A stretch of DNA of 61,676 nt from Dehalococcoidia bacterium. Lineage in GTDB: Bacteria; Chloroflexota; Dehalococcoidia; GIF9; AB-539-J10. The translations under genes and the position numbers were made by a program. This document shows positions 24,360 through 33,326 of the stretch, piece by piece. Where the stretch lies: the NCBI GenBank assembly GCA_003562475.1, contig PWUU01000042.1:1-61676 (forward strand). The letters are read 5' to 3'. The notes beneath the pieces were generated by a model that was not told where the DNA came from, ran no database searches, and saw nothing but the letters and a program-made list of their open reading frames with translations. How positions within the stretch are numbered: the first letter of the stretch is position 1; every line of letters starts with the position of its first letter.

Positions 24360-26023
24360 GTGAACGCCTCCGCCACGTCATCGACCGTCATGAATGCTTC
24401 GGATTCTTCGTCGTCGAAGAAACCGCGCACAAACGCATTCACCGCGGGACGGAACACTTCCGAAGCGGCCAGCACGGCTCGTCTCGGCCCATCGGCATGC
24501 ACCCGTCCGTTATCGAGCAGAAGCACCCGATCCGCATGCCGCGCCACGGTCTCCACATCGTGCGTGATGAGCACCACGGCTTTGCCGCCTTCGCAGTAGC
24601 CGATCAGAAACCGCAGCAACTCATCCTTCAGGCCATGCTCCAGGCCCCGCGTGGGCTCATCGAGCACGAGCACCTGCGGCCGGGCCGCCACCACAGAGGC
24701 GAGCGCCACTCGCTGCCGCTCGCCACCACTCAAGCTCCTCGGAAAGTGCTGCCGGTACTTCTGCAGCCCGAAGAGGGCCAGCACCTCATCCACACGCCTC
24801 CGCGCTTCATCGTCGTCCACCTCCAGGTGCCTCAGGGTGAACAGGATCTCTTCCTCGACGGTGTCCGCGAACAGGTGATCGTTGGGGTTCTGGAATACCA
24901 GGCCGACCGTTCTCGCCAGCAGCGGCACCGCGACGCGACGGGTGTCGGTTCCCCGTACCAGGACACGACCCGCCGCCGGCTTCAACAAACCGTTGAGGTG
25001 CTTCGCCAGCGTCGTCTTGCCGGAGCCATTGCGCCCCATCATTGCGAGCAACTCGCCTGTACGAACCTGTGTCGTAATTCCCCGCAACGCCGGCTGCCCG
25101 TCTCCGTAGCTGAACCACAGATCCTCCACTACGATGACTGTCTCTCCGGGCGCAGGTCTCCGCTCGCAGCGATGCTCCGGGGCGACTGGAGGGAGCAGCT
25201 TGCCGAAGCGATCCCGCGCTTCGTCGACACTGCCGGGCAACCCTCCCCGCCACAGTCCGGCGGCACGAAGGACGCGTGCCAGTTCCACCATCGGCGGCAG
25301 GCCAATACCGCGCGGCAGATCGATCGGCGATTCGAGCACACTTCTCCGGCTGCCGTCGGCGACCACCCGACCCCGGTCGAGCACCACGATGCGCGGGCAG
25401 TAGCCGGCCACCCGCTCGAGGCGGTGCTCGATCAGGATAACGGTCAGGCCGAGACCGCGCTGGAGACGCATGAGGTTCTCCATGAACTCATGAGCGCTCG
25501 CGGGATCCAGCTCGGATGTTGGCTCGTCCAGCACCAGCACCGACGGCTGCACCGCGAGCGCCGCAGCCAGTGCCACTTTCTGTTTCTCTCCTCCCGACAG
25601 GTTCGCGATCGGCGTGCGGCGCAGCGTAGTAATGCCAAGCAGCGCCAGGCACTCATCGACCCGCCGGGAGATGAGCTCCGGAGCCAGGCCGAGGTTTTCA
25701 AGTCCGAACGCGACATCGCGCTCCACATCGGTTGCGACCATCTGGTTCTCCGGGTCCTGAAACACCATGCCGACCCTGGTGGCGAATTCCCGGGGCTGGT
25801 GCTCTGTGGTATCCAGCCCATCCACGAGTACACGTCCACTGAGCGTACCGCCGTGAAAATGGGGTACGAGTCCGTTGATGCAGCGGCACAGGGTCGATTT
25901 CCCCCCACCCGACGGCCCTGCCACAAGCACGATTTCCGCCGCATCGATCTTCAGCGTCACCTCGCTCAGCGCTGGAGAATCCTGCCCCTCATACGTGAAC
26001 GAAAAGCGCTGAAACTCAATCAT
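24356..26023 (-). CDS. ECF transporter ATPase, fused EcfA-EcfA'
   Basis: A 555-residue protein with two complete ABC ATPase domains in one chain. Domain 1: Walker A GPSGGGKST (36-44), signature LSGGEKQ (142-148), Walker B LVLDEPTS (163-170). Domain 2: GRNGSGKTT (330-338), LSGGERQR and VLVLDEPTR near 430-460. In most ECF systems these are two genes (ecfA1, ecfA2); the fusion fixes a 1:1 pair. It powers the transport module with EcfT. It overlaps ecfT by eight bases upstream and the S component by four bases downstream. Confidence 0.95.
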   Translation of the reverse strand: MIEFQRFSFTYEGQDSPALSEVTLKIDAAEIVLVAGPSGGGKSTLCRCINGLVPHFHGGTLSGRVLVDGLDTTEHQPREFATRVGMVFQDPENQMVATDVERDVAFGLENLGLAPELISRRVDECLALLGITTLRRTPIANLSGGEKQKVALAAALAVQPSVLVLDEPTSELDPASAHEFMENLMRLQRGLGLTVILIEHRLERVAGYCPRIVVLDRGRVVADGSRRSVLESPIDLPRGIGLPPMVELARVLRAAGLWRGGLPGSVDEARDRFGKLLPPVAPEHRCERRPAPGETVIVVEDLWFSYGDGQPALRGITTQVRTGELLAMMGRNGSGKTTLAKHLNGLLKPAAGRVLVRGTDTRRVAVPLLARTVGLVFQNPNDHLFADTVEEEILFTLRHLEVDDDEARRRVDEVLALFGLQKYRQHFPRSLSGGERQRVALASVVAARPQVLVLDEPTRGLEHGLKDELLRFLIGYCEGGKAVVLITHDVETVARHADRVLLLDNGRVHADGPRRAVLAASEVFRPAVNAFVRGFFDDEESEAFMTVDDVAEAFT

Positions 26024-26945
26024 GCCGACGTCCCCGTCTCAGGAGGCCTGCTGCCGCCACCGAGAGCAGCACCGCGCCCAACAGCGCCATGACGAGCCAC
26101 GCGGCAGGTGACATGTACAGGTCGCCAAGCGACGGATAGTACTGGTAGCTTCCGAAGCCGGACATGCGCGCCAGCACGAGGAGCACCACGCCACTGCAGA
26201 GCACGAACACAAGCGCCAGGTCCTCGCTCCGCAGCGGCACATCCCGGTAGAAGGTGCGCCGCACCGGGGCGCCGTACGCCCGTGATTCCATCGCCTCGGC
26301 GACCTGTATCGCGCGGTCCAGCGAGTTCGACAGCAGAGGAAAGATGAGCGCGCCGCGATTGCGTATCCGCTGCACGACGCCCCCCCTGTCGAATGAAAGC
26401 CCGCGCGATTGCTGCACATCGGAGATAGTTTTCGCGTCCGCCATCAGGACGGGGATGAAGCGGGTCGACAGCGAGGTCACCAGCACCGACCGGTACGGAA
26501 GTCGGAGCTTGATGGCAGCCCGCATCAGGTCGTCAGGATGCACGCAAAGGTTGAGAAGTGTGAAGGCCGAGATAATCGCTCCCAGGCGCAGCGCCATCGC
26601 GCCACCGAAGATAAGCGCCTCCACCGTCACCTGCGGCACACCTACCAGAGGAAGTCGGAAGCCGGCCTGCAGCAACACGTGGCTGCCCTGCTGGCTGGCG
26701 ATGACGTTGATGGCCACGATAGCAACGCTCATCCAGAGCACGAACCTCATCAGCCCGGCCCAGCGTCTTCCCACCCTCGCAGCACACGCGACAGGGACAG
26801 TGGCCAGGAACACCGCAAGCAGCCACACAGGATGCTGGAGCATCATCGCCGCAAGGACTATGACAGCCACCCATGCGAGCATCACGAACGGGCTGAGGCG
26901 ATGGATATCGCTACCGGTATCCCTGTACGAAAGTGTCAGATTCAT
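26016..26945 (-). CDS. ECF transporter transmembrane component EcfT
   Basis: A 309-residue scaffold protein with hydrophobic helices grouped at the N-terminus (from about residue 15) and C-terminus, separated by a cytoplasmic region holding the two Ala-Arg-type coupling motifs typical of EcfT (ESRAYGAP and the QSRGLSF region) that dock on the two ATPases. The ATG at 26945 is preferred over the upstream extension, which is Arg-rich and not family-like. About 70 bases separate it from the DUF4430 lipoprotein gene. It links the ATP-driven domain to the S component. Confidence 0.9.
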   Translation of the reverse strand: MNLTLSYRDTGSDIHRLSPFVMLAWVAVIVLAAMMLQHPVWLLAVFLATVPVACAARVGRRWAGLMRFVLWMSVAIVAINVIASQQGSHVLLQAGFRLPLVGVPQVTVEALIFGGAMALRLGAIISAFTLLNLCVHPDDLMRAAIKLRLPYRSVLVTSLSTRFIPVLMADAKTISDVQQSRGLSFDRGGVVQRIRNRGALIFPLLSNSLDRAIQVAEAMESRAYGAPVRRTFYRDVPLRSEDLALVFVLCSGVVLLVLARMSGFGSYQYYPSLGDLYMSPAAWLVMALLGAVLLSVAAAGLLRRGRRHD

Positions 26946-27015
26946 GACTCTCGTCGCTGCACGTCGACGGTGCACCCTCCCTGCGCGTGCGATCACCGCA
27001 ACGGCGTGGCTGAAC

Positions 27016-28011
27016 TCAAGGAGCCGGCACCGGAGATGGCATTGAAGCGGCATCCTCCACGATCGCGCCGCACCAGGTCATCATGGCGCCGCCGGCGCCG
27101 ACAAGCGCGCCGGCTGCGGCGCGTACCCCTTCCTCATCAGTACCCGACACGAGGAGCACTACGGTCTCGCACGCGCCGATGCCGGACGGATTCCACGGGC
27201 TCTGCATTGCCTGCAGGACGCCCGCGCCGCTGTGGTACACGCCAGCCTCGTCCCCGGAGCCGGTGTACGTCCGCAACACGGCGCCCTCAAGAGAGGTGAA
27301 CAGTCCCAGTCTCGTCCGAATCCGGTACAGCTCGCGGACGGGTTCGGCGTCGGGACCTGCGATAACTACCACATGTGACGATTCTCTCTGCTCTTGCGTG
27401 AGGCGGGACAACTCTGCGAGGACCACATTCGCAGCCCCAGCGGACTCAAGCAACGCTGCAATGGTCGCTGCCTCCTGCTCAAATGGCGTCTCGTACGCCA
27501 CTACAGCAGGCGCCGATTCGCCTCCGTAGCCGTATACGAAAGCCTGCGGAAAGCAACCCAGCGTCGCTGACGTCCCCGGAGACACACCCGGACCGCGGAA
27601 GTCCCAGTGCACAAAGTCGCCATCGTACAGCACGTAATCGGCTGCGCCGGTCCTCGCCATGAAACCGTTCACGTAGTAGAGCCAGTCGCCTTTCTGCGTA
27701 GCCTCCGTCGAGCCAATCCCGTCGATGCTGCGCACGAATGCTCCGCCGTACGCCGTCTCCACCGTGGCGATCGCCTGCAGCGCATCCATGGCGGTGTCAC
27801 CGGTTTCGACGGACACCACCGCGTCGAAGAGTGTGCGGGTTCCGAGGTCCTGGGTTGCAGTAACGCGTACCTGTGCAGGTTCCGCTGACACACCGGCCTG
27901 CGCTGCTGCTCCACCGGCGTCCGCCTCGTTGTCGGCGGGCAGGCACCCTGCCAGCAGCAACGGTAGAAGACACAAAGCCCGCCGCCACCACCATCCACGA
28001 CGCCTTTGCAT
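27016..28011 (-). CDS. DUF4430 (transcobalamin-like) lipoprotein
   Basis: A 331-residue lipoprotein with lipobox LLAGC (Cys23). After a polar linker, residues about 55-150 form a DUF4430 domain, the beta domain of transcobalamin/intrinsic factor: DTAMDALQAI, a GSTEATQKGDWLYYVNGF core and the final DGDFVHWDF. The C-terminal half is a Rossmann-like alpha/beta region with a TPFEQEAATIAALL-type helix and ends in Met- and Pro-rich sequence. The start at 28011 gives a proper signal peptide; an ATG at 28041 is possible. It is encoded between a surface alpha/alpha-repeat protein and the ECF genes and probably catches corrinoid outside the membrane. Confidence 0.85.
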   Translation of the reverse strand: MQRRRGWWWRRALCLLPLLLAGCLPADNEADAGGAAAQAGVSAEPAQVRVTATQDLGTRTLFDAVVSVETGDTAMDALQAIATVETAYGGAFVRSIDGIGSTEATQKGDWLYYVNGFMARTGAADYVLYDGDFVHWDFRGPGVSPGTSATLGCFPQAFVYGYGGESAPAVVAYETPFEQEAATIAALLESAGAANVVLAELSRLTQEQRESSHVVVIAGPDAEPVRELYRIRTRLGLFTSLEGAVLRTYTGSGDEAGVYHSGAGVLQAMQSPWNPSGIGACETVVLLVSGTDEEGVRAAAGALVGAGGAMMTWCGAIVEDAASMPSPVPAP

Positions 28012-28040
28012 CACCCGACCTCTCCACGGCGCATCCGGCA

Positions 28041-30125
28041 TCAGTACGATTCCCTCCGGCCAAGCACCAGCACAACCAGCAGTATGAGTGCCAGGAGCAC
28101 CACGATGATGACCACCACGATGATTGTCGCGCTGCCGGGTGTGGCAAAGGACCCCGTCATCCGTTCCCACAGCCCGGTCGAGGATTCACCCGGATAGGCG
28201 AGAACCAGCAGCACGTCCTCCGCCCCGAGCGTCACCTGCAGGGATGTGCCGTCGAGAACCATGCGCGGCAACTGCGCCCACCCACCATTCACCACACGAA
28301 ACACCGCCACATTGTCCACATCACCGACTGCATCGAACTTCAACCCGAATGAACCGGTTCCCTCCGGCTGTACCACATAGGCGCTGAGGAGGCGGAATCC
28401 GTGAGGACTGCTCGGTATGCCCTCCACCGGATACGGGACCACCGTCACCGACTCCAGTGCAGGAGTCGCATACGAGAGCCCAACATTTCCCAGGCCTGAC
28501 GCGTCGAACCGCACGAAATCGGCGGTGACGCTCCGATGCCCGCTCATCACCACGGTGGCAGTCGGCGCGGTGCCTTCAGCATCGCCGGCCCACCCGACAA
28601 ACACATACCCCGGCGAGGGACTTGCGGTAAGCGTGACGGTCGTGCCTTCCGCGTAGCCCTCGATCCCCGGCTCGATGCTCGCAGCAACCACCCCCGCCTC
28701 AGGCGGGTTGGTGGAGGTCACCAGCAGGTACTTGATAGTGTCGTCCTGTTCCTGTACCTGTACCTCTTCCTCCTGGTCCGCCTCGATCTCCAGTGTCACC
28801 GTGACCTGTTCACGATGGCCGGAGTCATCTTCATCCTCGATGGTGATACGTCCGGTGTACTCCCCGGCATCAAGGCCATAGATGTCGACTGCGACGGTCA
28901 CACGGTTCTTCTCTCCCGTCGAATCGCCGTGCGAAGGGCTGAGCGACAGCCAATCGGCGTCACTGCTTGCGGTCCACCACAGCCGGCCCTCACCCGAGTT
29001 CCATATCTCAAGCGTTTCCTCCGGGGGATTGCTGCCGCCAACGGCCGCCTCAAAATCCAGTCGCGACGGTGAGTACGCGATCAAGGGAGGGTCATGCCCA
29101 TCGGGCTCTTCGCCGGAAGGCACATAGTAGTGGCCCACCAGCGCAACAATCGCATCGGCAGTGGACCGTACCGAGTCCCCAATAGAGCCATCCACATCCT
29201 GCGCCGCCAGCAGGTAGTCCACTGGATTCAACGATTCGGGCGTCCACGTACTGGACACCGGGTTCTGACCGGCCGCGCCAATGGCGTCGACCGCCCACGC
29301 CGTGGACTGCACATTCACCCCCGAAATCGGATTAACGAATCCTCCACTCTCATTCTGGTTGTCACCCATGAAGAGGAGCGCGCTGGTCACCGCGTCAGAA
29401 CCGGACTGGTTACCGAGGCAGAGGGCTACGATTGCAGCGGCGGTATTGTCCACATCTGTCGAATCAGATGCGTACCAGGTGTGTTCCGGCGTTGCCCAAC
29501 TCCATCCTCCATCACCCTCCTGATAATCGATGATGTGCTCGACAGACGACTGAATGAATAGCGAGTGAGGAGACTCCCCGGCGGCAAAGAGCGCCCTGAC
29601 TGCCCAGAAGTCGTCATTCAGCGTCTGCGCGCTATCCGGATCACCCGTGAGATCCTGCAGGAACCGGGTGCCGTCGTGCAGCGACTTCAATGCCGATAGA
29701 TAGTCGCCGTCGATTATGTCAACACCAGCGTGCGAGCCGGACCAGTTGCCGAACGCTGAGGGATCCTCGCCGGCGGCGACCGCCGCCAGGACCATCCGTG
29801 CGAGAAACGTTCCCATGTTGAACTCTTCCGAGATATCGGGGTGACCTCCCTTGAGATAGTCGACAAGCGAAGGACCACCATTATCCCAGTTGTTCGGGTC
29901 CTCTCCCGCCGCCGCAATGGCGATACAGGCCCATGCCGACTCGCCGTACCCTACGATGCTGCCGTCGACATCCTGGTGGTCACGGAGATACCAGAGTGCA
30001 TCCTGGATGACAGCGCTCGATGGCGACAGCGGATACTCCGGCTCGGCCACGACCCCGGCGGGAAGGCACGCCGAGAGCAGGACAAACACCAGCAGCAGCA
30101 ACAGAACCCGTCGCACAAATCTCAC
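28041..30125 (-). CDS. Exported alpha/alpha-repeat protein with BACON-like and InlB-type domains
   Basis: A 694-residue surface protein. A signal peptide with a possible lipobox (LLSAC, Cys20) is followed by prenyltransferase/squalene-cyclase-like alpha-alpha repeats (about 28-340; repeated W-x-I-x-A-x-AAGEDP units), the fold of the transcobalamin N-terminal domain. Then come a BACON-type beta sandwich (about 350-450, LDF...W.ASSDADWLSLSPSHG), an InlB B-repeat-like module (about 480-535, GYVFVGWAGDAEG), a beta domain, and a C-terminal membrane helix with RRESY tail. The GTG start follows GGGAGG with eight bases spacing. As first gene of the ECF operon it likely forms the extracellular corrinoid receptor together with the DUF4430 lipoprotein. 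Confidence 0.8.
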   Translation of the reverse strand: MRFVRRVLLLLLVFVLLSACLPAGVVAEPEYPLSPSSAVIQDALWYLRDHQDVDGSIVGYGESAWACIAIAAAGEDPNNWDNGGPSLVDYLKGGHPDISEEFNMGTFLARMVLAAVAAGEDPSAFGNWSGSHAGVDIIDGDYLSALKSLHDGTRFLQDLTGDPDSAQTLNDDFWAVRALFAAGESPHSLFIQSSVEHIIDYQEGDGGWSWATPEHTWYASDSTDVDNTAAAIVALCLGNQSGSDAVTSALLFMGDNQNESGGFVNPISGVNVQSTAWAVDAIGAAGQNPVSSTWTPESLNPVDYLLAAQDVDGSIGDSVRSTADAIVALVGHYYVPSGEEPDGHDPPLIAYSPSRLDFEAAVGGSNPPEETLEIWNSGEGRLWWTASSDADWLSLSPSHGDSTGEKNRVTVAVDIYGLDAGEYTGRITIEDEDDSGHREQVTVTLEIEADQEEEVQVQEQDDTIKYLLVTSTNPPEAGVVAASIEPGIEGYAEGTTVTLTASPSPGYVFVGWAGDAEGTAPTATVVMSGHRSVTADFVRFDASGLGNVGLSYATPALESVTVVPYPVEGIPSSPHGFRLLSAYVVQPEGTGSFGLKFDAVGDVDNVAVFRVVNGGWAQLPRMVLDGTSLQVTLGAEDVLLVLAYPGESSTGLWERMTGSFATPGSATIIVVVIIVVLLALILLVVLVLGRRESY

Positions 30126-30184
30126 AGGCCGGACCTCCCGGATGTAGAATCCGCACCCACCGCATGCTTCATCAACACTATTGG

Positions 30185-30213
30185 ATTCTACTCAAGTCTT
30201 TCTGAGTACGCAA
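30185..30213 (-). promoter_or_regulatory. Promoter of the ECF/transcobalamin-like operon with inverted repeat
   Basis: On the minus strand TTGCGT (30213-30208) and TAGAAT (30190-30185) are 17 bases apart. TACTCA and TGAGTA (30189-30194 and 30203-30208) form an inverted repeat across the spacer, a candidate operator. No cobalamin riboswitch pattern is visible in the 180-base leader region. Confidence 0.5.
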
Positions 30214-30304
30214 GGAGTCCCGTCACCATCAAAGCATCTCTGACTTACATGGCACCTGCACGGATGGCGAATTGGGAGCGAAAACCCGGCGCGGGGGAGA
30301 AGGT

Positions 30305-31006
30305 CTACACGCCACGCACCGCGACGTAACCCACAATGGGACGAATCCTTACGGCGAAGGAGCGAAGCACCTCGACAGGATAAGGCTTCACATCGCAATA
30401 GGCCGGCTCGATCAGGTCAGACGTAGCCTGAAACTGCTGCAACACATACCGCTCACCTTCACCGAGGAGCGATGCGATAGACACAACGTCGGACTCCTCC
30501 ACCACTCCAGGAACACACGTCGTGCGGAACTCGTGGTCGACTCCCGATTCCCTGATAACAGCAATCGACTCCTCTATCCGTGCGACATCGAGCATCCTGC
30601 CTGCCGCGGTCTCGTACTTCTCAGGCGCAGACTTCACGTCCATGGCGACGTAGTCGACCATCCGTTCCTCCAGCACCCTCCGCAGCAGCTCCACCTCATA
30701 GCCGTTAGTATCGAGCTTCACCGCAAGTCCTGTCTCCCGTATTCGGCGAAACAGCGCCACAAGCGCCTCTCCGTGAATCAGCGGCTCACCCCCCGTCACC
30801 ACCACACCATCGATGAGCCGCTTCCTCCGCTCGATCGCGCGCAGGGTGTCATCCAGGCCGTGTTCGGGCAGCGATTCCGGATGTAGCACAAGCCCGGGGT
30901 TCTGGCAGAAGGGACAGCGATAGTTGCAGCCGCCGAGGAACAGAACCGCTGCGATCCTGCCCGGATAGTCTATGAGAGAGACGCCCTTGACACCACAGAT
31001 TCGCAC
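30305..31006 (-). CDS. nrdG: Anaerobic ribonucleotide reductase activating protein
   Basis: A 233-residue radical SAM activase with CNYRCPFC (Cys27, Cys31, Cys34 ligate the 4Fe-4S cluster), GGEPL for SAM binding near residue 92, and a VKLDTNG motif. The N-terminal KGVSLIDYPGR is typical of the NrdG2 subgroup. It installs the glycyl radical on NrdD. It lies 17 bases after nrdD on the same strand and has a GTG start, so the two form an operon. Confidence 0.93.
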   Translation of the reverse strand: MRICGVKGVSLIDYPGRIAAVLFLGGCNYRCPFCQNPGLVLHPESLPEHGLDDTLRAIERRKRLIDGVVVTGGEPLIHGEALVALFRRIRETGLAVKLDTNGYEVELLRRVLEERMVDYVAMDVKSAPEKYETAAGRMLDVARIEESIAVIRESGVDHEFRTTCVPGVVEESDVVSIASLLGEGERYVLQQFQATSDLIEPAYCDVKPYPVEVLRSFAVRIRPIVGYVAVRGV

Positions 31007-31023
31007 TGCTCCGAACCCTCACG

Positions 31024-33126
31024 CTACACCAGGGCAGTGAGCGCGTATCCCCTCCGCTGCCTGTATTCCTCCCGCTTACCCTCGTTCCACTGTTGCACGG
31101 GACGGAAGTAGCCTACGACCCGTGAGTACACCTCACAGCACCCCCCACAATGTGGACAGGACGCCTGTTCGCCACGAAGATAACCGTGCGTGTGACAGAT
31201 AGAGAACGTGGGCGTCAGCGTGAAGTAGGGCAACCGAACGGTATCGGTCACGCGTTTCACCAGCAGCTTGCAGGTCTCGGGGTCGTCGATGTGCTCCCCG
31301 AGGAAGCAATGAAACACCGTGCCCCCGGTGTACCTCGGCTGAAGCCTGTCCTGGTGCGACAGGGCATCGAACAGGTCTCCCCCAAAATCGACCGGCAGGT
31401 GAGTGGAGTTGGTGTAGTAGGGGTAACCATCACCGGCCGCAGCGATACCGGGAAAGCTCTGTCTGTCGAGGCGTGCCAGGCGGTAGCAGGCGCCCTCGCC
31501 GGGGGTCGCTTCCAGGTTGTAGAGCTGACCCGTTTCCTCTTGAAATCCGGACAGCCGTGTCAGCATGTACGTGAGCACCTCGTCGGTGAATTGTTCTCCC
31601 TCAGCCGTGTCGATCCCCTTGCCCAGGAAATTCAGGCACGCCTCGTGCATGCCAATGAGGCCGATCGTCGAGAAGTGGTTCGCCCAGTACGATCCCAGTC
31701 GCTCCCTGACAGCGGAAAGGTAATAGCGCGAGTACGGGTACAGTCCCTCGTCGGTGAAACGCTCGATGGTCTTGCGCTTGATCTCGAGGCTGTCCCTGGC
31801 GTAGCCCATGAGGCGACCCAGCCTCTCCAGGAAATCCTCCCTGGACGACGCGAGGTAGCCGATGCGGGGCATGTTGAGCGTCACCACTCCCACACTGCCG
31901 GTAAGCGGGTCGGAGCCGAACAGCCCGCCACCCCGCTTCCTGACCGCCTGGAGATCGAGTCGGAGTCGACAGCACATGCTGCGCGTGTCCTCGGGCCGCA
32001 TGTCCGAATTCACGAAATTGGCGAAGTACGGGATACCGTACTTCGCAGTCATCCTCCAGAGCATGTCGAGCTGCTCGTTGTTCCAGTCGAAATCCTTCGT
32101 GATGTTGTAGGTAGGTATGGGAAATGTGAAGATGCGCCCCTTGGCATCGCCCTCCATCATTATCTGGCAGAACGCCTGGTTGATGAGGTCCATCTCGTGC
32201 TGGAACTCGCCATAGGCCGCATCGTGAAGCGCACCGCCGACGATGACCGGCTCGTCCGCCAGGTGGGACGGCGGGTTAAGGTCCATCGACAGATTGGTGA
32301 ACGGCGTCTGGAAGCCCACACGGGTGGGAACATTCAACCCGAAGACGAACTCCTGCATCGCCTGCTTCACACCCTTGTAGTCAAGGTTGTCGCAGCGCAC
32401 AAACGGCGCCAGCAGCGTGTCGAAATTGGAGAAGGCCTGCGCTCCCGCAGCCTCGCCCTGGAGGGTGTAGAAGAAGTTGACGATCTGACCCAGCGCGCTT
32501 CGAAGGTGCTTCGGCGGCGTGCTCTCTACCTTCCCGGGCACTCCCCCGAAGCCCCGCATCAACAGATCCTTCAGGTCCCAGCCGCAGCAGTAGACGCCGA
32601 GGATGCCAAGGTCGTGCAGGTGAAGGTCGCCGTTCGTGTGTGCGTCACGGATCTCAGGCGGGTAGATCGAGCCGATCCAGTAGCGCGACGCGATTCCTGC
32701 GGAGATGTAGTTATTGAGTCCCTGCAGTGAGTAGTCCATGTTGCTGTTCTCGTTGACACGCCAGTCTATCCGCCCGATGTAGTCGTCGACCATGTCCCTG
32801 GCGCCCTCGAGGAGCCGACGCGATTCACGCAGCTTGGCGTGCTGTTCACGGTACAGGATGTAGGCCTTGGCAACCCCTGCGTACCCGCCCTCGATCAGCA
32901 TTTGCTCGACAAGGTCCTGGACTTCCTCCACCGTAGGCACACGGCCATCGCGGCAGGGGATGTTGAGGATTGAAACGACCTGTGTGGACACGCGTTCAGC
33001 CACACTCCTGTCCTCCCCACCACTGGCCCGCACAGCCTTGAAGACCGCCTCCGTTATCTTCTCGGGGTCAAACGGCACGACGTGCCCTTCGCGCTTCCGT
33101 ATGTGTTCTATCCTGTGATCGGTCAT
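31024..33126 (-). CDS. nrdD: Anaerobic ribonucleoside-triphosphate reductase
   Basis: A 700-residue class III ribonucleotide reductase for deoxynucleotide synthesis without oxygen. An N-terminal ATP-cone (about 5-95, KREGHVVPFDPEKI) binds allosteric ATP/dATP; the barrel carries the catalytic Cys region; the C-terminal zinc site has CPHC (657-660) and CC (663-664); and the glycyl radical loop RVVGYFRPV places the radical at Gly672. Length and order match the family. Tandem NrdR-box-like palindromes precede it. It implies an anaerobic or facultative lifestyle. Confidence 0.96.
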   Translation of the reverse strand: MTDHRIEHIRKREGHVVPFDPEKITEAVFKAVRASGGEDRSVAERVSTQVVSILNIPCRDGRVPTVEEVQDLVEQMLIEGGYAGVAKAYILYREQHAKLRESRRLLEGARDMVDDYIGRIDWRVNENSNMDYSLQGLNNYISAGIASRYWIGSIYPPEIRDAHTNGDLHLHDLGILGVYCCGWDLKDLLMRGFGGVPGKVESTPPKHLRSALGQIVNFFYTLQGEAAGAQAFSNFDTLLAPFVRCDNLDYKGVKQAMQEFVFGLNVPTRVGFQTPFTNLSMDLNPPSHLADEPVIVGGALHDAAYGEFQHEMDLINQAFCQIMMEGDAKGRIFTFPIPTYNITKDFDWNNEQLDMLWRMTAKYGIPYFANFVNSDMRPEDTRSMCCRLRLDLQAVRKRGGGLFGSDPLTGSVGVVTLNMPRIGYLASSREDFLERLGRLMGYARDSLEIKRKTIERFTDEGLYPYSRYYLSAVRERLGSYWANHFSTIGLIGMHEACLNFLGKGIDTAEGEQFTDEVLTYMLTRLSGFQEETGQLYNLEATPGEGACYRLARLDRQSFPGIAAAGDGYPYYTNSTHLPVDFGGDLFDALSHQDRLQPRYTGGTVFHCFLGEHIDDPETCKLLVKRVTDTVRLPYFTLTPTFSICHTHGYLRGEQASCPHCGGCCEVYSRVVGYFRPVQQWNEGKREEYRQRRGYALTALV

Positions 33127-33219
33127 ATTCCCTCCCTCCTCTCTTCCGGATACGCCAGGCAGAAAAGCCGATGCCGGACGTACTACCGCGGGTTATGGAA
33201 CACGTCCTCTCCAACTGGA

Positions 33220-33265
33220 CTACTATATGTTGTGTCAGACGTCTCTAATTGTCAATATCTAGTGG
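33220..33265 (-). promoter_or_regulatory. Tandem NrdR-box-like sites and promoter of nrdDG
   Basis: CTACTATATGTTGTGT (33220-33235) matches the NrdR box ACACWATATATWGTGT at 13 of 16 positions, and TGTCAATATCTAGTGG (33250-33265) at 11 of 16. Their starts are 30 bases apart, close to the three helical turns typical of paired NrdR boxes. A minus-strand TTGACA (33255-33250) lies within the distal box and a CATATAGT -10-like run in the proximal one, so NrdR-ATP/dATP would block transcription. Confidence 0.65.
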
Positions 33266-33326
33266 TCATAACCCTCGACAAAATGGAACACGCGGAGTTT
33301 CGTCCCGTGGGAGACGTGCGATGTCG

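Noticed and set aside
31150-32730. Long plus-strand frame opposite nrdD
   Set aside because: Shadow of the GC-rich nrdD gene, whose motifs are complete on the minus strand.
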